A stretch of 64,000 nt of DNA from Bombyx mori (Eukaryota > Arthropoda > Insecta > Lepidoptera > Bombycidae): the NCBI RefSeq assembly GCF_030269925.1, contig NC_085111.1, forward strand, positions 434,001-498,000. Reading direction: 5' to 3'. Shown here piece after piece: positions 63,976 through 64,000 of the stretch. A program made the translations under genes and the position numbers. The stretch's first letter is position 1, and each line of letters starts with the position of its first letter. The notes below the pieces were generated by a model, which did no database searches, had not been told where the DNA came from, and saw nothing but the letters and a program-made list of their open reading frames with translations.

Positions 63976-64000
63976 AAGATCAATAATCGACCATCTTTTT

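Overview
This is animal nuclear DNA, almost certainly from a silkmoth (Bombyx). The clearest sign is nine copies of an Arg-tRNA-like SINE with the A box, B box and 'taagcaataaaa' tail of silkworm Bm1. Other signs are a DD37D (mori/maT-type) mariner, BEL/Pao and Jockey-group retroelements, and small Helitron-like elements ending in CTAG. There are no bacterial operons, rRNA genes or CRISPR arrays. Nearly every long reading frame belongs to a transposable element.

Layout. 1-6.9 kb: AT-rich DNA with a LINE 3' end, a decayed 3-kb PIF/Harbinger transposon (2526-5521) and a Bm1 copy. 6.9-30.0 kb: one nested block. The host is a BEL/Pao LTR retrotransposon (6909-30038, 5-bp target duplication 'catta'); without its guests it is about 6.65 kb, with two 801-bp LTRs that differ at only one base that I can see. 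Three apparently full-length LINEs sit inside it. Jockey-group element 1 (7434-12741) is in the 5' LTR, a different Jockey-group element 2 (22538-29752) is in the 3' LTR, and a CR1/Daphne-like element 3 (16203-20135, minus strand) interrupts pol. 30-64 kb: old, mostly non-coding DNA with fragments of SINEs, LINEs, Helitrons, a hAT MITE, a pogo-like element and a near-intact mariner. It contains one recognisable host exon, a dpr6/dpr10-type immunoglobulin-domain exon on the minus strand (56360-56529). Much of the window may therefore be intron or flank of a dpr gene.

The strongest observation is that elements 1 and 2, which are different families, entered the two LTR copies at the same nucleotide. 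That site is the predicted transcription start of the LTR: a TATA-like box begins at -31, TCAGTT is an insect initiator, and AGACC at +28 is a DPE-like motif. The 10-bp target duplication covers -10 to -1, about the stretch RNA polymerase II melts. This suggests LINE integration at an open promoter, which would also place each LINE's first base at the start site of an LTR promoter.

The BEL gag-pol frame is open apart from the element 3 insertion, and removing that insertion restores the frame exactly. It nevertheless lacks the protease active-site region and the RT YxDD motif, so it looks like a non-autonomous derivative that keeps gag, part of RT, RNase H and integrase. All family assignments rest on motifs read by eye; no database search was possible.
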